Virus record (IMG/VR): IMGVR_UViG_3300032333_000117
Span: 1 to 30,744 of that record
DNA length: 30,744 nucleotides
Strand: one strand, 5' to 3'
Source: a virus
Both the position numbers and the translations under genes were made by a program. Numbering within the stretch: the stretch's first letter is position 1; each line of letters opens with the position of its first letter. The notes below the pieces were generated by a model, which worked only from the letters and a program-made list of their open reading frames with translations, made no database searches and was not told the origin of the DNA. Of the stretch, positions 15,539 through 20,586 are shown piece by piece.

Positions 15539-15566
15539 ATTATACTGAAGTTTGTTATGGAGTCAA
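15539..15566 (-). promoter_or_regulatory. Consensus sigma70 promoter before the AAA+ gene
   Basis: The -35 box TTGACT (15566-15561) and a perfect -10 box TATAAT (15544-15539) are 16 bp apart on the minus strand. Start of transcription would be near 15532, giving a leader of about 60 bases with a stem-loop. It is the closest to consensus of the promoters in the window. Confidence 0.8.
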
Positions 15567-15576
15567 GGTTGTCGGT

Positions 15577-15903
15577 TTAGCGCAGCCGGTTAGCCCAGAA
15601 CTCCGCCGCTTGCTGTCGGGTCAGGGTCACGCCGAGCACCGAGCTGGTCACCTGTACGAGGATGTCCAGTGCTGTCATTGCTTCCTCTACTGCGTAGATG
15701 GACGGCGTGTACTCCTGCTCCACTGTGGGTACCGTGGGTATCGTGGGTTGTACTGCTGGCAACTCAAGCTCCAGCTGCTCTTCCTGCCTCACTTCTTGCT
15801 GTGCTGCTTTCCTCGCTGCTCGTGCAACGTCCCGGGATACGCGCATCTTCTCGAGACGTGCAGCCCGCTCCTCGGGGGGCAAGCTGCTCCAAAAGGGCTT
15901 CAT
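15577..15903 (-). CDS. Helical protein of unknown function between DUF3150 and AAA+ genes
   Basis: The frame is open back to 16026, but that start would overlap the DUF3150 gene by 62 bp. The ATG at 15903 (108 residues) has no ribosome-binding site. A clear one, TAAGGAG, lies after the DUF3150 stop and points to an ACG codon at 15954 with ideal spacing; a TTG at 15975 is also possible. The protein starts charged (KPFWSSLPPEERAARLEKMR), continues with an Arg/Ala-rich helix, a Pro/Val linker and a final helix set (LTRQQAAEFWANRL). No family recognised; position suggests it belongs to the AAA-VWA module. Confidence 0.5.
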   Translation of the reverse strand: MKPFWSSLPPEERAARLEKMRVSRDVARAARKAAQQEVRQEEQLELELPAVQPTIPTVPTVEQEYTPSIYAVEEAMTALDILVQVTSSVLGVTLTRQQAAEFWANRLR

Positions 15904-15964
15904 GTTCTGGCTGCATACAACGCGGAAGGTTTTGTTTTTGCGACCGTCTTTCGTGGGGCTCTCC

Positions 15965-16906
15965 TTACCAGCCAAGGCTGGGTATGTTGTTGATGATGTT
16001 GTCGATCTTCTGTTTCGTCTCAGCACGCAGGGTGTCGCTAGTCTTCAGCGCATCGTAGGTCACCCCAGTCAGCGCGTCCTTCAACTCGAGACGCACCCGC
16101 TCCATCTCGGTGTCCTGCGTCAGGTTGCATGTCCGCATGATCTCCACGATGTCCAGCACGTTCTGCACCAGCGTGCTCTGGAACCCGGACGGTTTGCCGT
16201 TGTCCTTGTCGGTCAGGCGCAGGCTCATGTTCTTGAGCGGGACCAGCAGTCGATCCCACACCCCACGCATCGCATCCTGCAGGCGGCTGCTCACGCTTGC
16301 CTCGTACATCTCGGCCAGCTCCTTGCGGATGTCCGCCTCGATCACACCCCGGAAGTCAGTCGGTTCGGGCATGGGCTCCATGAAGAACGACCAGCGGAAC
16401 TTACTGCGCAGGGTGGCCACTGAGGGATAGTCACCCTCGTCAAACGCATCGCCCAGCTCCAGCTGTGCACGTGCCACCTGTGCTGGGTAGTCTCGCAGGA
16501 ACGCCTCGCGGTGGTGCTCCAGCTGTGCAAAGTAACTGCGGACGGTGTTCATAACGTCTATGATGTACTCGTTCGGCATCATGTACCTGCCCCTGTCGTA
16601 GTCGGCAGTCTTGCTGCGGATGTACGCCCGCATCTCCCCCTCGATGCGCTTGCACTCGTGCAGGTTGGCACTGTCCACCAACTTCTTGGGCACCCGCAGG
16701 CGCCCTTTGTCGGCGTGCTTCACCTCGGCCAGCTCGGCGGCTAACTTCTTGTCGTTCACCTCGAGGGAGGGAACGCCTATGGACAGGGTGACCAGCTGGA
16801 TGCAGTCGGACACGCGCAGTGTCGGTTTGATGTCGGCCATGTGGGTGGCGTTGGTGTTGCTGGTGTTAGCCGATTGACTAACATTGTTGCTGGTGTATGC
16901 GTTCAT
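15965..16906 (-). CDS. DUF3150-like protein, partner of AAA+/VWA module
   Basis: The 313-residue protein has the features I associate with DUF3150: an N-terminal LVTLSIGVPSLEVNDKKLAAE, a middle DYDRGRYMMPNEYIIDVMN, then FLRDYPAQVARAQLELGDAF and DEGDYPSVATLRSKFRWSFF. The rest is helical, with two probable coiled coils. DUF3150 genes are often found beside CobS/MoxR-like ATPases and VWA proteins in mobile elements, exactly the situation here. Biochemical role unknown. The first 22 residues are a low-complexity Asn/Ser/Thr stretch whose DNA includes one copy of the 18-bp palindrome; an internal ATG at residue 23 (MADIKPTLRVSD) could be the true start. A promoter lies at 16985-17013. Confidence 0.7.
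   Translation of the reverse strand: MNAYTSNNVSQSANTSNTNATHMADIKPTLRVSDCIQLVTLSIGVPSLEVNDKKLAAELAEVKHADKGRLRVPKKLVDSANLHECKRIEGEMRAYIRSKTADYDRGRYMMPNEYIIDVMNTVRSYFAQLEHHREAFLRDYPAQVARAQLELGDAFDEGDYPSVATLRSKFRWSFFMEPMPEPTDFRGVIEADIRKELAEMYEASVSSRLQDAMRGVWDRLLVPLKNMSLRLTDKDNGKPSGFQSTLVQNVLDIVEIMRTCNLTQDTEMERVRLELKDALTGVTYDALKTSDTLRAETKQKIDNIINNIPSLGW
16865..16882. promoter_or_regulatory. Palindrome copy 1: GTTAGCCGATTGACTAAC
   Basis: It matches the intergenic copies at 15 of 18 positions but lies inside the first codons of the DUF3150 gene, about 100 bp downstream of its promoter. This fits a repressor site acting as a roadblock, or a site that shaped the low-complexity N-terminus. Confidence 0.6.
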
Positions 16907-16984
16907 GGTGTAGCCCTCTTGTGTTGGTGTTGTTGGTGTTGTTGGTGTTGCGTTGTACTGCGTTTCCCTGACTTCTTAGGAACC

Positions 16985-17013
16985 ATTTAACCACACTTGT
17001 GGGTGTAAGTCAA
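16985..17013 (-). promoter_or_regulatory. Sigma70-type promoter before the DUF3150 gene
   Basis: On the minus strand TTGACT (17013-17008) and TTAAAT (16990-16985) are 17 bp apart. The transcript would start near 16978 and have a leader of about 70 bases made of CAACAC-type repeats before the ATG at 16906. Confidence 0.7.
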
Positions 17014-17061
17014 GGTTTCTGCTTGTTCTATGCTGTTGTGTTATGTTTGCTTGTGTTTGCT

Positions 17062-17193
17062 TCACACCCTCCCTGTAGCGAATATGCTATCGCCCAATGT
17101 AAACAGGACGAACGTCAGTATGCCTATGGCAGCTGCGCCCAACACGCTCCCCACTGCCACCATTACTATCACTCCCCAGTTGTTGCCTTGCAT
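17062..17193 (-). CDS. 43-residue single-pass membrane protein
   Basis: ATG 17193 follows GAAGAGGAC. The product MQGNNWGVIVMVAVGSVLGA continues with AAIGILTFVLFTLGDS, one long hydrophobic segment with small residues (Gly, Ala) that favours helix packing, and a short tail. The start overlaps the upstream stop by one base. The open frame extends to 17280, but the part upstream of 17193 is polar and without a start signal. It may be an inner-membrane peptide acting on the host; its role is unknown. Confidence 0.6.
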   Translation of the reverse strand: MQGNNWGVIVMVAVGSVLGAAAIGILTFVLFTLGDSIFATGRV

Positions 17194-17456
17194 CACATAG
17201 TCCTCTTCGGGTTCAGCTGTGCCAGCTGTTGTGGGTCGGTTATCAGGATGTAATTGCTCTTGTTCATCGGCGCCACGCACCAGCTGGCTCGTTGCTGTAC
17301 TGCCTCGAAGTCGCCGCAGTCCTTGCAGGTCTCATACCCAAGGTCGGCCCTGCGCTTGTCGTACATGGTGCCACAGGACGCGCACTCCACGTGCTCGTCA
17401 GGATCAAGCCACCACTGTTCCTCGTTGATCGTCAGTCTGCTGTGTTCTGTTTTCAT
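17193..17456 (-). CDS. 87-residue zinc-ribbon phage protein
   Basis: ATG 17456 follows CAACGAGGAACCCAGC, a good ribosome-binding site. The protein has a CxxC...CxxC zinc ribbon: HVECASCGTMYDKRRADLGY then ETCKDCGDFEA. A conserved-looking tail, CVAPMNKSNYILITDPQQL, resembles the end of small phage proteins of unknown function. It may be a nucleic-acid or protein-binding adaptor. The stop touches the next start. Confidence 0.65.
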   Translation of the reverse strand: MKTEHSRLTINEEQWWLDPDEHVECASCGTMYDKRRADLGYETCKDCGDFEAVQQRASWCVAPMNKSNYILITDPQQLAQLNPKRTM

Positions 17457-17496
17457 GCTGGGTTCCTCGTTGGTTGTGGGTGTTGTGGGTTGTTCT

Positions 17497-18252
17497 TCAA
17501 AACTTACTAGCACGGCTGCCGTGTACCACGATCGCTATGTTCGGCTTGCCTGCAACCGATTCGCTCTTACCTCCGCACAGCATGCAGTCGGCGCAGGACA
17601 TGCCTTTGGAGTCGGACAGGCACTCGATCTCGTTGGGTCGGAGCTCGGTGATGTCGTGCACTATGCGGAAGGTCCGGGCCTTGTCGGCCCACAGGTTGAT
17701 TGATGTCTTCGCCGTTTCAGTACTCGCCATGCAGTACTGCAGCACCTCCGGGTCAAAATTCTTGTGGCGCATCTGGTGCGTGTAGCCGGTATGGCCGGAT
17801 GCAAAGGTCACAAGGTCACGCAGTACTCGTACTGGCACCGCCGCAGGATCGCCGTAGGCGCCCAGCCGGACCTTTCGGTTGCGCAATATCTTAGCCAGTA
17901 TTTGGTTGCGCAGTGGGGTGGCTGCAGGATGGGTCAGGTCCATGTATGCGCCTCGTTTGTATGCACGGTAGATTGATGTCGGTGCCTGTCCAAGGTTGAC
18001 GTAGCACGCGCCGCCGACCGACCACTTGTGTGGGCAGTTACCACAGATTGCGCTGTCCAGTTTTTTCTTGCTTGCATCCAGTGGGGACATGTCTTCCCGG
18101 ATGATCCATGTCTGGACCATGTCGCCGGTCTTGCGGTTGTTTGTTCGGGTAGTTAAAAGCATTATGATCGGCGCACCATCCAGCATGGATGGGCCTTTGT
18201 ACACGATGTAGCCGGTCGGGTTTTTCTTGCTGGTCTTGTTGGTCTTGCGCAT
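17497..18252 (-). CDS. Conserved phage/plasmid protein (DUF7227-like), unknown function
   Basis: The start is set at ATG 18252 because GAGGGCAAGGCA precedes it; the frame extends to 18300 through the 18-bp palindrome. The 251-residue protein shows KGPSMLDGAPIIMLLTTRTN, then SAICGNCPHKWSVGGACYVN (four cysteines counting the later ones), VRLGAYGDPAAVPVRVLRDL and SGHTGYTHQM. A later SCADCMLCGGK adds more cysteines. This pattern is widespread in phages and plasmids, often annotated as hypothetical; I recall it as DUF7227 but cannot check. The eight or so cysteines suggest metal or Fe-S binding. It is the first gene after the control region, read from promoter 18358-18386. Confidence 0.75.
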   Translation of the reverse strand: MRKTNKTSKKNPTGYIVYKGPSMLDGAPIIMLLTTRTNNRKTGDMVQTWIIREDMSPLDASKKKLDSAICGNCPHKWSVGGACYVNLGQAPTSIYRAYKRGAYMDLTHPAATPLRNQILAKILRNRKVRLGAYGDPAAVPVRVLRDLVTFASGHTGYTHQMRHKNFDPEVLQYCMASTETAKTSINLWADKARTFRIVHDITELRPNEIECLSDSKGMSCADCMLCGGKSESVAGKPNIAIVVHGSRASKF

Positions 18253-18280
18253 TGCCTTGCCCTCGTTGGTTGCGTTGTTT

Positions 18281-18298
18281 GTTAGGTAATGGACTAAC
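18281..18298. promoter_or_regulatory. Palindrome copy 2: GTTAGGTAATGGACTAAC
   Basis: It lies in the leader of the DUF7227-like gene, about 60 bp downstream of the -10 box at 18358-18363. A protein bound here would block the elongating or initiating polymerase. Confidence 0.7.
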
Positions 18299-18357
18299 AT
18301 TTGTGCATGATTGCTGCACTGTTGGTGCTGTTTTGCTTTCCCTCACCAACAGCCTAT

Positions 18358-18386
18358 AGTATACGACAAAACTGAACATAAGTCAA
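18358..18386 (-). promoter_or_regulatory. Sigma70-type promoter of the leftward block
   Basis: TTGACT (18386-18381) and TATACT (18363-18358) are 17 bp apart on the minus strand. Palindrome copies lie 15 bp upstream (18401-18418) and about 60 bp downstream (18281-18298), so this looks like a controlled early promoter. Confidence 0.8.
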
Positions 18387-18400
18387 GTAAACAGAAACAT

Positions 18401-18418
18401 GTTAGGTAATAGACTAAC
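18401..18418. promoter_or_regulatory. Palindrome copy 3: GTTAGGTAATAGACTAAC
   Basis: It lies 15 bp upstream of the -35 box of the promoter at 18358-18386. With copy 2 it brackets the promoter about 120 bp apart, a distance that would allow DNA looping. Confidence 0.7.
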
Positions 18419-18470
18419 AAAGGGAGATATAGGGAAAATGGTGGTGTAGGTAGTGTGCTGATTCGTTATG

Positions 18471-18484
18471 TGTACCTAGGTACA
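18471..18484. repeat. Perfect palindrome TGTACCTAGGTACA, copy 1
   Basis: A 14-bp perfect palindrome, repeated exactly at 18908-18921. Its core CCTAGG also occurs in TTTCCTAGGAAA at 18794-18805, so this six-base palindrome appears three times in about 450 bp. Confidence 0.7.
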
Positions 18485-18752
18485 GAAGTATTGGTGTTGG
18501 ATGTAGTTGTGTTTCGTGTGTAGGGGTCGGGGAATATCCCTATTTTCTGTGTGTACCTTTTTTTCGGCAAAATCGGGAAAATTGGAGGAAAAATCGGGAG
18601 AAACTTCAATGAATACAACCGTGTAACCAAGCACTTCTAAAACGTACTTTGTTTGTTGCTGTAAGTTGTTGATTATAAAGGCTTGTAACTTTTGTACTTT
18701 TGTACCTCGAAAAAAGAACCTCGGACCTTTTTGGGGGGTGGGGGGTGAGAAT

Positions 18753-18771
18753 GATAATGATTCGCATTCCC
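18753..18771. promoter_or_regulatory. Fur-box-like sequence
   Basis: GATAATGATTCGCATTCCC matches the 19-bp Fur consensus at 14 of 19 positions, with the left nine bases identical. It follows two G6 runs. No gene starts directly beside it, so any regulation by host iron status is speculative; it may also be chance in AT-rich DNA. Confidence 0.35.
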
Positions 18772-18824
18772 CTACTTACGTAGGTCGGCTGCATTTCCTA
18801 GGAAAAAAAGGTAACAAAGTACAC

Positions 18825-18881
18825 TTATTATTATTATTTATTATTATTATATATTATCTATTATTATTGTTTTTTATATTA
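18825..18881. other. 57-bp A/T tract, candidate DNA-unwinding element
   Basis: Only two G/C bases occur among 57, and much of it is a TTA-TTA triplet repeat. Such tracts melt easily and mark unwinding elements of origins. The tract is flanked by palindromes on both sides. Confidence 0.5.
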
Positions 18882-18907
18882 GCTACTAAACAGCACATCA
18901 GTACCTT

Positions 18908-18921
18908 TGTACCTAGGTACA
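18908..18921. repeat. Perfect palindrome TGTACCTAGGTACA, copy 2
   Basis: Exact copy of the 14-bp palindrome at 18471. It is preceded by GTACCTTTGTAC (18901-18912), whose reverse complement GTACAAAGGTAC lies at 18993-19004, forming an additional inverted pair about 80 bp apart. Confidence 0.7.
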
Positions 18922-19046
18922 CATAACAAAACGCAAATCCGCTCAATTCGTACCTTTTCGATCTCCACAAATGGCACAAAATAAATCAAAAAGTACAAAG
19001 GTACGCGGCCCGTACGGACCCCATTTGCACAATATTTACATACTTT

Positions 19047-19064
19047 GTTAGGTAATTGCCTAAC
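19047..19064. promoter_or_regulatory. Palindrome copy 4: GTTAGGTAATTGCCTAAC
   Basis: This copy has the most symmetrical sequence, with only one base pair breaking the dyad. Copy 5 lies exactly 90 bp to the right. Confidence 0.75.
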
Positions 19065-19087
19065 AATACCGCGCGTCGCCGATCGCC

Positions 19088-19114
19088 GCAGCACGCCGCG
19101 AGGGAACTGGTCTC
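19088..19114. repeat. 27-bp repeat, copy 1
   Basis: A 27-bp sequence starting GCAGCACGCCGCG and ending AACTGGTCTC is found again, identical, at 19219-19245 and, with a few changes, at 20149-20175. It is non-coding and lies to the right of an 18-bp palindrome. Confidence 0.75.
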
Positions 19115-19136
19115 GCCTCCCTCACAAATCAGCCTT

Positions 19137-19154
19137 GTTAGTCAATTGCCTAAC
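19137..19154. promoter_or_regulatory. Palindrome copy 5: GTTAGTCAATTGCCTAAC
   Basis: This copy differs from copy 4 in its left half (TC for GT) and lies between the two identical 27-bp repeats. Confidence 0.75.
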
Positions 19155-19218
19155 AAACCAGCACATCCTGCACGCCGAAGCTGGGCTTTGTGGGAATAAG
19201 TTATGGTGGGGCCGCCGG

Positions 19219-19245
19219 GCAGCACGCCGCGAGGGAACTGGTCTC
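19219..19245. repeat. 27-bp repeat, copy 2
   Basis: Identical to the copy at 19088-19114, in the same orientation, start-to-start distance 131 bp. Confidence 0.75.
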
Positions 19246-19330
19246 AAGGGGTGGGGGAGTTTGTTGGGGTGCGCCAGCTTGGCGCGAACCAGATGGGTGG
19301 TGCCTGAATCACTTTTCTCGGGGCGAAAAA

Positions 19331-19353
19331 AAGCCCCGCACATGGCGGGGCTT
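19331..19353 (-). terminator. Rho-independent terminator of the 163-residue gene
   Basis: AAGCCCCGC and GCGGGGCTT form a 9-bp stem with a five-base loop, and on the minus strand a T-run follows (positions 19332-19326). It lies 16 bp after the stop at 19369 and isolates this gene from the control region. Confidence 0.9.
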
Positions 19354-19368
19354 GGTAGAGCGGGTGGA

Positions 19369-19860
19369 TCACTTCAGCAGCTTGGCGATTTCTGCCAGCT
19401 TGGCCAGAACCGGAGTGACATCGAAATCCGGCGTCTCCATTTTCTGGATCATGTCCACCATGTCTGCCAGCTTGATGCTGACTCGAACACGTGGCGTGTT
19501 CTTTGTTGCCGGACCACGCGAGTCCGCCTCGATACGCTTGCGCAATGCAGCGCGGAGTTTGCCCAACAAGCTGCCACGCTGTTGCATCTGATAGCGGCGC
19601 TCGGCCTTCTTTTCCTCGCTCAGGTCGCGGGCCTGTGCATTCAGTACCGCCTGTGCAGCTTTCGGCATGCCGGCCTGAATGAAATTGAGCAGGCTGTCGT
19701 AGAACGTGCGGTCGCCATCCTTTGCAGGGGCTTCCATTGCTTCGGGCGTCACACCGTCTGCAATCAGGCCGTCAACTGCCAGCTTGGTGCGGGCTCCGAA
19801 GGCAACGCCAGCTTCGGCAAACTTGATGATGTTGGAACCGGTAGTGGTGGAGATTTTCAT
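19369..19860 (-). CDS. 163-residue helical protein, unknown function
   Basis: I start at ATG 19860 (MKISTTTGSNIIKFAEAGVA), with GGGA eight bases before; ATG 19872 has no site. The protein has a Lys/Arg-rich middle, ARDLSEEKKAERRYQMQQRG, that could bind nucleic acid, and a C-terminal MVDMIQKMETPDFDVTPVLA with short helices. I do not recognise a family. It has its own promoter (19922-19950) and a strong terminator (19331-19353), so it is a single-gene unit beside the control region; together with the repeats this makes a role in control or replication plausible, but unproven. Confidence 0.75.
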   Translation of the reverse strand: MKISTTTGSNIIKFAEAGVAFGARTKLAVDGLIADGVTPEAMEAPAKDGDRTFYDSLLNFIQAGMPKAAQAVLNAQARDLSEEKKAERRYQMQQRGSLLGKLRAALRKRIEADSRGPATKNTPRVRVSIKLADMVDMIQKMETPDFDVTPVLAKLAEIAKLLK

Positions 19861-19921
19861 AGCTATTCCCATGCACGGAAGGAGTCAGAGACGTTCAGGC
19901 CGTGCCCTCAACGTGGAAACA

Positions 19922-19950
19922 ATTACACCACAAGTTACCCAAGATTGCAA
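19922..19950 (-). promoter_or_regulatory. Promoter of the 163-residue gene
   Basis: TTGCAA (19950-19945) and TGTAAT (19927-19922) are 17 bp apart on the minus strand. The spacer TCTTGGGTAACTTGTGG is nearly identical to that of the promoter at 21072-21100 (TCTTGGGCACCTTGTGG), so the conserved element extends beyond the hexamers. Confidence 0.75.
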
Positions 19951-20008
19951 GCTCTTTTGTAAGTTATTGATTCGTTTAATGAATTTTCATGCTGTTTAGT
20001 GTGTTTTT

Positions 20009-20026
20009 GTTAGGTAATTGACTAAC
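20009..20026. promoter_or_regulatory. Palindrome copy 6: GTTAGGTAATTGACTAAC
   Basis: It lies about 60 bp upstream of the -35 box of the 19922-19950 promoter and 13 bp left of the 11-bp direct repeats. Confidence 0.75.
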
Positions 20027-20038
20027 AAGAGCCGAATC

Positions 20039-20093
20039 GTGGCGGGTGCGTGGCGGGTGCGTGGCGGGTGCGTGGCGGGTGCGTGGCGGGTGC
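20039..20093. repeat. Five perfect 11-bp direct repeats (iteron-like)
   Basis: The unit GTGGCGGGTGC is repeated five times without change. An 11-bp period is close to one helical turn, so a protein bound to each unit would sit on the same face. Iterons of this kind bind replication initiators; slippage of a GC-rich microsatellite is the alternative. No convincing gene crosses it. Confidence 0.9.
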
Positions 20094-20148
20094 GCAATGT
20101 GGCACGCCGAGGAAATTTGATGGAGATTTCGAGGTCGAAAAGCTCGGG

Positions 20149-20175
20149 GCAGCGCGCCGCGCGAGAACTGGTATC
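20149..20175. repeat. 27-bp repeat, degenerate copy 3
   Basis: It begins GCAGCGCGCCGCG and ends AACTGGTATC, matching the copies at 19088 and 19219 apart from a few substitutions. It borders the hairpin at 20177. Confidence 0.6.
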
Positions 20176-20176
20176 A

Positions 20177-20196
20177 AACCCACATCCTTGTGGGTT
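20177..20196 (-). terminator. Hairpin after the 31-residue gene
   Basis: AACCCACA and TGTGGGTT form an 8-bp stem with a four-base loop, just after the stop at 20201. On the minus strand it is followed by TGAT, so the U-tract is weak. It probably ends the short leftward transcript begun at 21072-21100. Confidence 0.55.
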
Positions 20197-20200
20197 CCGG

Positions 20201-20296
20201 TCAGAGCAAGAAGAGCAGGACCGTGATGATATACAGACAGGCGGCTGTTGCAATCGAGCCCAACACAATCCCTGCCCAATACAATACTACTTTCAT
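20201..20296 (-). CDS. 31-residue single-pass membrane peptide
   Basis: ATG 20296 is preceded by TGAGGAGATAGTT, one of the best ribosome-binding sites in the window. The product MKVVLYWAGIVLGSIATAAC continues with LYIITVLLFLL, almost entirely hydrophobic. It is therefore a probable single membrane span. It is the last of four small genes with a shared leader layout, and it is followed by a hairpin. Short peptides like this in early phage regions often modify host functions; its target is unknown. Confidence 0.65.
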   Translation of the reverse strand: MKVVLYWAGIVLGSIATAACLYIITVLLFLL

Positions 20297-20299
20297 AAC

Positions 20300-20320
20300 T
20301 ATCTCCTCAGTTTAAGTGGC
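20300..20320 (-). repeat. 21-bp repeated leader block, copy 1
   Basis: A 21-bp block containing CTCCTCAGTTTAAGTGG is identical at 20752-20772. On the minus strand it holds the stem edge, TTAAACT and the GAGGAGATA ribosome-binding site, so two genes share the same leader module. Confidence 0.8.
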
Positions 20321-20335
20321 GCCATCCGTGGCGCC
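20318..20335 (-). promoter_or_regulatory. Intercistronic stem-loop before the 31-residue gene
   Basis: GGCGCCA and TGGCGCC form a 7-bp stem with a TCCG loop (top-strand reading). No T-run follows; instead ACTTAAACTGAGGAGATAG leads into the next start. It looks like a processing or translation element rather than a terminator. Confidence 0.6.
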
Positions 20336-20339
20336 GTGG

Positions 20340-20540
20340 TTATCTGTGGAATGTTGCGAAGGTCGTTATATCTTGCCCTATTCTGGCACTGACGAAGTAA
20401 CCGCCAGTTATGTACCAGAGTCGGATAACTACCCGGTCCAGCCAGTACGTACTGGCCAAATCAACCAACATCAGCGACCGTTGAGACGGGTCGCGGTAGT
20501 GCCATTCGGCGTGTTCCTTCCATCCATCATTATCTTGCAT
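20340..20540 (-). CDS. 66-residue small early protein, unknown
   Basis: ATG 20540 follows GAGGAAGACGCT. The product MQDNDGWKEHAEWHYRDPSQ then RSLMLVDLASTYWLDRVVIR and WYITGGYFVSARIG is rich in aromatic residues and hydrophobic strands. It may be peripheral to the membrane, though no clear span is seen. It is one of four genes in the short unit from the promoter at 21072-21100. No family recognised. Confidence 0.65.
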   Translation of the reverse strand: MQDNDGWKEHAEWHYRDPSQRSLMLVDLASTYWLDRVVIRLWYITGGYFVSARIGQDITTFATFHR

Positions 20541-20558
20541 AGCGTCTTCCTCAGTGAT

Positions 20559-20574
20559 GGGCCATCCATGGCCC
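20559..20574 (-). promoter_or_regulatory. Intercistronic stem-loop before the 66-residue gene
   Basis: GGGCCA and TGGCCC pair around a TCCA loop, followed on the minus strand by TCACTGAGGAAGACGCT and the ATG at 20540. Same layout as the hairpins at 20318, 20770 and 15493. Confidence 0.6.
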
Positions 20575-20586
20575 GGGTTGTTATGG

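Larger units (their letters stand above)
18419..19330. other. Gene-poor control region, candidate origin
   Basis: About 0.9 kb holds no convincing gene on either strand; short frames lack ribosome-binding sites. It contains, left to right, a TGTACCTAGGTACA palindrome (18471), several TTTGTAC/GTACAAA motifs, G-runs (18731-18745), a Fur-like box (18753), the palindrome TTTCCTAGGAAA (18794-18805), a 57-bp A/T tract (18825-18881), a second TGTACCTAGGTACA (18908), two 18-bp palindromes (19047, 19137) and two copies of a 27-bp repeat. The mix of an AT-rich tract with clustered symmetrical sites is typical of replication origins or master control regions. Confidence 0.6.

Noticed and set aside
18731-18745. 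Two G6 runs as a G-quadruplex
   Set aside because: Only two runs split by one T; four G3 tracts with loops cannot be formed cleanly.
18606-18926. Short frames on both strands in the A/T-rich control region
   Set aside because: Low-complexity products, no ribosome-binding site and overlap with palindromes and the A/T tract; best explained as non-coding.
19045-19962. A 305-codon plus-strand frame across 19045-19962
   Set aside because: It is antisense to the 163-residue gene and its terminator, crosses two palindromes and the 27-bp repeats, has no ribosome-binding site and encodes an unnatural composition.
20039-20093. CRISPR array
   Set aside because: The repeats are contiguous 11-mers without spacers.
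20018-20392. Plus-strand frame over the 11-bp repeats (Trp/Arg/Gly repeat protein)
   Set aside because: The product only reflects the GC-rich repeat, there is no ribosome-binding site, and it runs antisense to the 31-residue gene.
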